Assembly: GCA_015680685.1 (NCBI GenBank)
Contig: MNCI01020783.1
Coordinates: forward strand, 131,371 to 165,855
Reading direction: 5' to 3'
Source: Gnetum montanum
Lineage: Eukaryota; Streptophyta; Gnetopsida; Gnetales; Gnetaceae
Length of the DNA: 34,485 nucleotides
A program made the position numbers and the translations under genes. Below are positions 30,789-34,485 of this stretch, one piece after another; the first letter of the stretch is position 1, and the number at the start of each line of letters is the position of its first letter. The notes beneath the pieces are model-generated. The model ran no database searches. It was not told where the DNA came from and saw nothing but the letters and a program-made list of their open reading frames with translations.

Positions 30789-31855
30789 TGAGTATCGTTG
30801 AACTTAGAAAAGGGGGAGGGGAGGAAGTGTGGGGAACACAGAATGAATTAGTTCCCAAAAATAATTTTTAACTCAAAGTGCACACCAATTTTAATGTGGT
30901 TTTCCAACTTAGGTAGTCCACACTCAAAGAGTAGTTTGTAGGGATACTGCTAGACTTTGTTCCTTTCAAATTATGGTTTGAAGGATATCATACCCTATAG
31001 AAGTTCTAAGCTCTACTTTGGAGTGATTCAACACTATGAATCCACTTAACTTCACAAGGTCCTATCAAGTTTAGAATGTGATTTTAAAGATCCAACTACC
31101 TTTATAAATTTCATCTTTACTATGAAGTGTTGTGATGCTACACCAACACTCAATTCTATAGGATCTCAACAAGCTCAAGCAAGATGCCTTTCCACAAGAA
31201 TCACATCAACCCTATAGCGCAACAAGGGAGAACAACAATTATAAGGGATGAATGAAACTTAGTTTGTTGATCCTTGTACTTGAGGTACAACTCACTTTAC
31301 AACAAACAAAACATACTACAATGAGTAGTAACAATAATTATAATGATTACACAATGAGAGTACAAAATTTTACATATTTCCCAATAAGAATGATGTCTTC
31401 TTATAGCTACTATGTTTCAAAATTCATCTTGAAACTTGTGCAATGACTAGGTAATGGTCATGGAAGACATATTCTTTGTGATTAAAAAATATTTCTACAT
31501 TTGTCGTGCATTGTAGGAAGATGTCTTATTCTAGTGAAAGACATCTTTCTATAACTAGCCTTCATTTTGGGAAGACATCTTTGTCTAATGAAAAATATTT
31601 CATGTTTTGTTGAGATGACTTTGCATGTGTTGCCTTCAATTTTGCCAAGACATCCACTATTCCTTGGATATGTCTTTCTTCAACCATTCCTTGCACTTGA
31701 ATTATTTGTTCCTTGTCCATGTGCATCAAACTTTCAGAAATCTTCTTCTCTATGAAGTCCTTTTCCTAACATAATTTTACCTTGTAAACACAACATCACA
31801 CAAACATCCTATGTTCTCCATTTTTTAAAGGTTTTGACATACCAGAATGTTAACA
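30789..31855 (-). repeat. Copia 5' LTR
   Basis: On the minus strand it starts TGTTAACATTCTGG (31855) and ends ACGATACTCA (30789), next to the primer-binding site. It is 1067 bp long and matches 25720-26766. U3 carries the same inverted motif set: GGAAGATGTCTT near 31516, GAAAGACATCTTT near 31536 and GAAGACATCTTT near 31571. Small open frames within it are not genes. Confidence 0.9.
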
Positions 31856-31860
31856 TTAAG
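31856..31860 (+). other. Target site duplication, right copy
   Basis: TTAAG, the same as 25715-25719. The gypsy RT frame continues directly from it. Confidence 0.85.
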
Positions 31861-33526
31861 AATAGAGGAACCACTTATTAATGAGAAATGACATATATAT
31901 TTAATTACTATATGATAGGATTGCTTAATTACTATGTGGACAATATAGACATTAAATCAAAAATAGCCAAGGATCATGTGCACAACCTTGACCTTGAGTT
32001 GAAATGATGTCTCAAATATGACCTTAGGCTTTTTCACAAAAAGTGTGTCTTTGGTGTAAAAATTGGTAAGATGTTTGGCTTTATTGTATTTGTAGAAAAA
32101 ATACATATTGATCCTAATGAGGTTAAAGGCATATCCAACTTTGTAGTGCTAGATAAATTTAAGATGCTTTGTGGAGTGCAAGGTATATTACAATTTATCT
32201 TTAGGTTTATTACAAGGCTTATAAATAAGTTACAATCCATGCAATACTTGCTTAAGAAATAAGTTCACTATGAGTGGATGGCTTAGTGTCAAGAGGCCTT
32301 TGAAAACCTTAATCAATAGTTGGTACAACTACCCATGGTCTATCTCCCACAAAAGGATAAACCTTTTTACATCTACCTTACTATCTCTAACACGTCCATT
32401 GCCTCTCTACTCTATTAGAAATGAGAAGATGGAGAAAAAATACTTGTATAAAGCCTAAGACATGCATTAACTACCTATGAGGCCTAATACATCAAAGTGG
32501 AGAAGTATTTTCTAGCCCTAGTCCTTTCATTAAAGAAGTGGAGACACTACCTCTTTAGTAGCCAAGTCAACAACATTTGCAAGCATAACATGCTTAGAGC
32601 CATAACAACCAATATCTATGTGAGTAGCCATATAACCCATTGGAAAGCCATAACAATTGAGTTTAATCTACATTACATATTTCAAGCCTCAATGAAGGGT
32701 CAAGCTATATCAACATAAGTTACTATTTCCCTTGTAGAAGACCATGCAACCATTGACCTTGAATTTCCTAATCAGAATGTGAACATTGTTAGTAAAGGGA
32801 TTGAGGGCTATGAGGTAATTATGCATTTTTATAGAGCTTCAACCACCCATGGGGCTAGAGCTGCTACCATCAGAACATCATCCTTTGGTGAAATCTAATC
32901 CTTTCCATACCATTTTGAATTCCCATGCAGCACAAACATGGAATAGTATAAAGGATTGATTAGGTCTATGATGGTATCTTGTGACTTGGGAATCAAACAC
33001 CTAATGATTAAAGATGATTTAAAACTTGTGGTTAACCAAGTAATCAAGGTTTATCCATGTTAAGCCAAAAACTTGCAACCTTATTGTGACCTAGGTAAGA
33101 AACTAATGCAATAATTTATAGACATTGGTATCCAGTACATATCAAAACCCAAGAATATGTTAGTTGATGCCATTGTGATGCTAGCCCTCAGTGTGATTCC
33201 CAATGTGTTTATAAAAATACCTTCCTTGACCATGAATTGTGCTATTTCCATCATGTAAAACACTGAAGGTGATTATATTGTCTCTATCAACATCACTCCT
33301 CAAAAGGAGTGGTATGATTATATCAAGTTTTACCTAATGCATGATGAATCTTCACAAGACCTGACCACTTTTGAAAAGGATTGTGTATGTAAAAGATAAA
33401 AATAGTATGTCATCATAGGTGATAACACATTATGTTGATGTTCCTATGATGGCAAAATGTTACTATGCTTGGGCAAAACCAAAGCCTGCACAGTCCTTGA
33501 GTAAGTTCATGATGGTTTTCCACCAT
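31861..33526 (+). pseudogene. Tat-type Ty3/gypsy RT, RNase H and second RNase H
   Basis: RT resumes with KNRGTTY and reaches LNYYVDNIDIKSK (YVDD box changed to YVDN, 31933-31944), LRLFHKKCVFGVKIGKMFGF and HIDPNEVKGI. RNase H is seen in KPFYIYLTISNTSIASLL, LTTYEA, KVEKYFLALVLSLKKWRHYL and FNLHYIFQASMKGQAIS (32330-32720). A second, archaeal-type RNase H follows at about 32880-33190: FPYHFEFPCSTNMEYKGLIR, DLGIKHLMIKDDLKLVVNQV and PKNMLVDAIVMLALS. The tandem RNase H is diagnostic of Tat-lineage elements. Integrase starts at about 33290-33515 (EWYDYIKFYL, YDGKMLLCLGKTKA, EVHDGF) and stops at 33526, where the sequence changes to another family. Stops are frequent. Confidence 0.85.
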
Positions 33527-34485
33527 GAAAACTTATGTAGTGTTTAGGGGTTAAGCATAAACTCAGAACACCTTATTACCCTCAAGCCAATGGTCAAGTT
33601 AAGGTCACTAATTAGGAGATAAAAAAAATTCTAACGTGCACCACTAGGAAATATCAAAGGGACTAGAGCACCAAATTAAATAATTTCCTTTGGGCCTATC
33701 ACTCTACATGGAAGCTTCCCATAGGTTATTCTTCCTATGATCTCATGTTCAAAAAACTACCAACATAGCCCATCCAATTCAAGCTCCATACACTCTCTAT
33801 AGCCTATGACCTTGACCTAAATCTAAGTCTAGCACCGAAAGAATGATTAATAAACCTCAACATGCTAGTTGAAAATTTTTTAATGGCCATGTCATCCAAT
33901 GAAATGTATAAGTCATTCAACAAGAAATGCCATGACCTCAAAATAAGAAAACTCAAGTTTCAACTAGGTAACAAGGTCCTTTATCAGAATCCTGCACATG
34001 TATCCCAATGAACCAAATTTCAAATATTGTGGAAAGGACCTTACATTATTTATGAGACTTTTCCATATATGGCCATGATTATCTATAAAATTGATAGCCT
34101 AGATAAGAAATATTTAGTCAACACCCAAAAATTAAAGACTTTCCATGAGCCCAAGCCAACCAACTCAATAGACACCTCACCAGATGGACAACCATGCTCA
34201 ATCTTTCGAATCTTCCCCTTCCAACTTAGTCGTGGGGGAGATGGCCATCCATACTAATACTTTTTGTGGCTCCTCAGTCTTTTGACTTTTTTTTTTTACA
34301 AATTTTTGGTTTTACAACTTTTTGTTTTAATATTCTTTGTTTTAGCATTTGAAAGTCTTAAGGAAGGGATTTTAGGCAATGAAAGTTTATTAACTTTGTA
34401 TGAGATGGATTGAATGTTCTTAGGTGATGGATAGGTTATACGATTATGTGGGAAGTGTTTATTAAGTTTTAATCATATTGGAAGA
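33527..34485 (+). pseudogene. Athila-type integrase C-terminal half and tail
   Basis: The sequence is nearly identical (about 94% by eye) to the reverse complement of 12236-13192. Motifs are GVKHKLRTPYYPQANGQVKV, FQLGNKVLYQNPAHVSQ, LWKGPYIIYETFPYMAM, NTQKLKTFHEPKPTNS and DTSPDGQPC. A G-rich tract GTCGTGGGGGAGATGG follows at about 34209, then the TTTTTGGTTTTACAAC tail. The catalytic Glu is Lys (NGQVKVTN, 33588-33612), as in the other copy. The longest open piece is 34027-34257. The copy continues past the window end. Confidence 0.85.

Larger units (their letters stand above)
25720..31855 (-). mobile_element. SIRE-type Ty1/copia retrotransposon (6.1 kb)
   Basis: Both LTRs, the primer-binding site, a gag remnant, protease, GAG-pre-integrase, integrase, RT and RNase H are present on the minus strand in copia order (integrase before RT). 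A 5-bp TTAAG duplication flanks it. Most of gag is missing and all coding parts carry stops, so it is dead. The two LTRs have clearly diverged, so the insertion is old, though younger than the gypsy it interrupts. Confidence 0.93.

Overview
The window looks like heterochromatic or intergenic nuclear DNA of a seed plant with a large, repeat-rich genome, either a gymnosperm or a large-genome angiosperm. It is AT-rich and holds no intact protein-coding gene that I can recognise, no rRNA or tRNA, and no CRISPR. Nearly everything recognisable is decayed LTR retrotransposon: Ty3/gypsy of Athila and Tat type, Ty1/copia of SIRE type, one short-LTR copia fragment, and a non-autonomous LTR family called 'L' here. 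Decay is mostly C-to-T and G-to-A (CAG to TAG, CGA to TGA, Asp to Asn, Glu to Lys), as expected for methylated plant repeats. Similarities were judged by eye; no alignment or database search was run. Positions 10074 and 21946 are N.

Layout. 1-1960: two L-family LTRs in opposite orientation (1-392 plus, partial; 393-1349 minus), followed by the decayed 3' end of the minus-strand L element. 1961-3100: non-coding, with a dispersed repeat near 2640-2830. 3100-7598: a plus-strand L element with a palindrome-rich promoter region, a single long coiled-coil reading frame broken by stops (about 3700-6230), a polypurine tract and a clear 3' LTR (6598-7598). 7599-9540: RNase H, integrase and tail of an Athila-like gypsy; the L element sits directly against it, inside RNase H. 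9541-10919: mostly unassigned, with a promoter-like palindrome and TATA box. 10920-11357: 3' end and LTR of a copia element. 11422-11875: relic of a leucine-rich-repeat receptor gene. 12236-18650: a near-complete but dead Athila-like gypsy on the minus strand (gag, PR, RT, RH, IN) with a decayed tRNA-Asp-type primer site, and its 5' LTR region from 18651. 20130-23260: two more L LTRs in inverted orientation around an unassigned spacer. 23590-24475: a CpG-retaining segment unlike its surroundings, the best candidate for low-copy, gene-related DNA.

25490-34485: a nested stack. A Tat-type gypsy (RT, RNase H and a second RNase H) on the plus strand is split inside RT by a 6.1-kb SIRE-type copia on the minus strand (25720-31855), flanked by a TTAAG target duplication. 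At about 33527 the Tat element switches abruptly to an Athila-type integrase end nearly identical to the one at 12236-13192, which makes a chimera.

The most interesting shared theme is that the LTR or LTR-like promoter regions of several unrelated families each carry clustered short inverted motifs just upstream of a TATA box, with a different motif in each family. The L family, with its long coiled-coil protein and no visible pol, is the closest thing here to an undescribed system.
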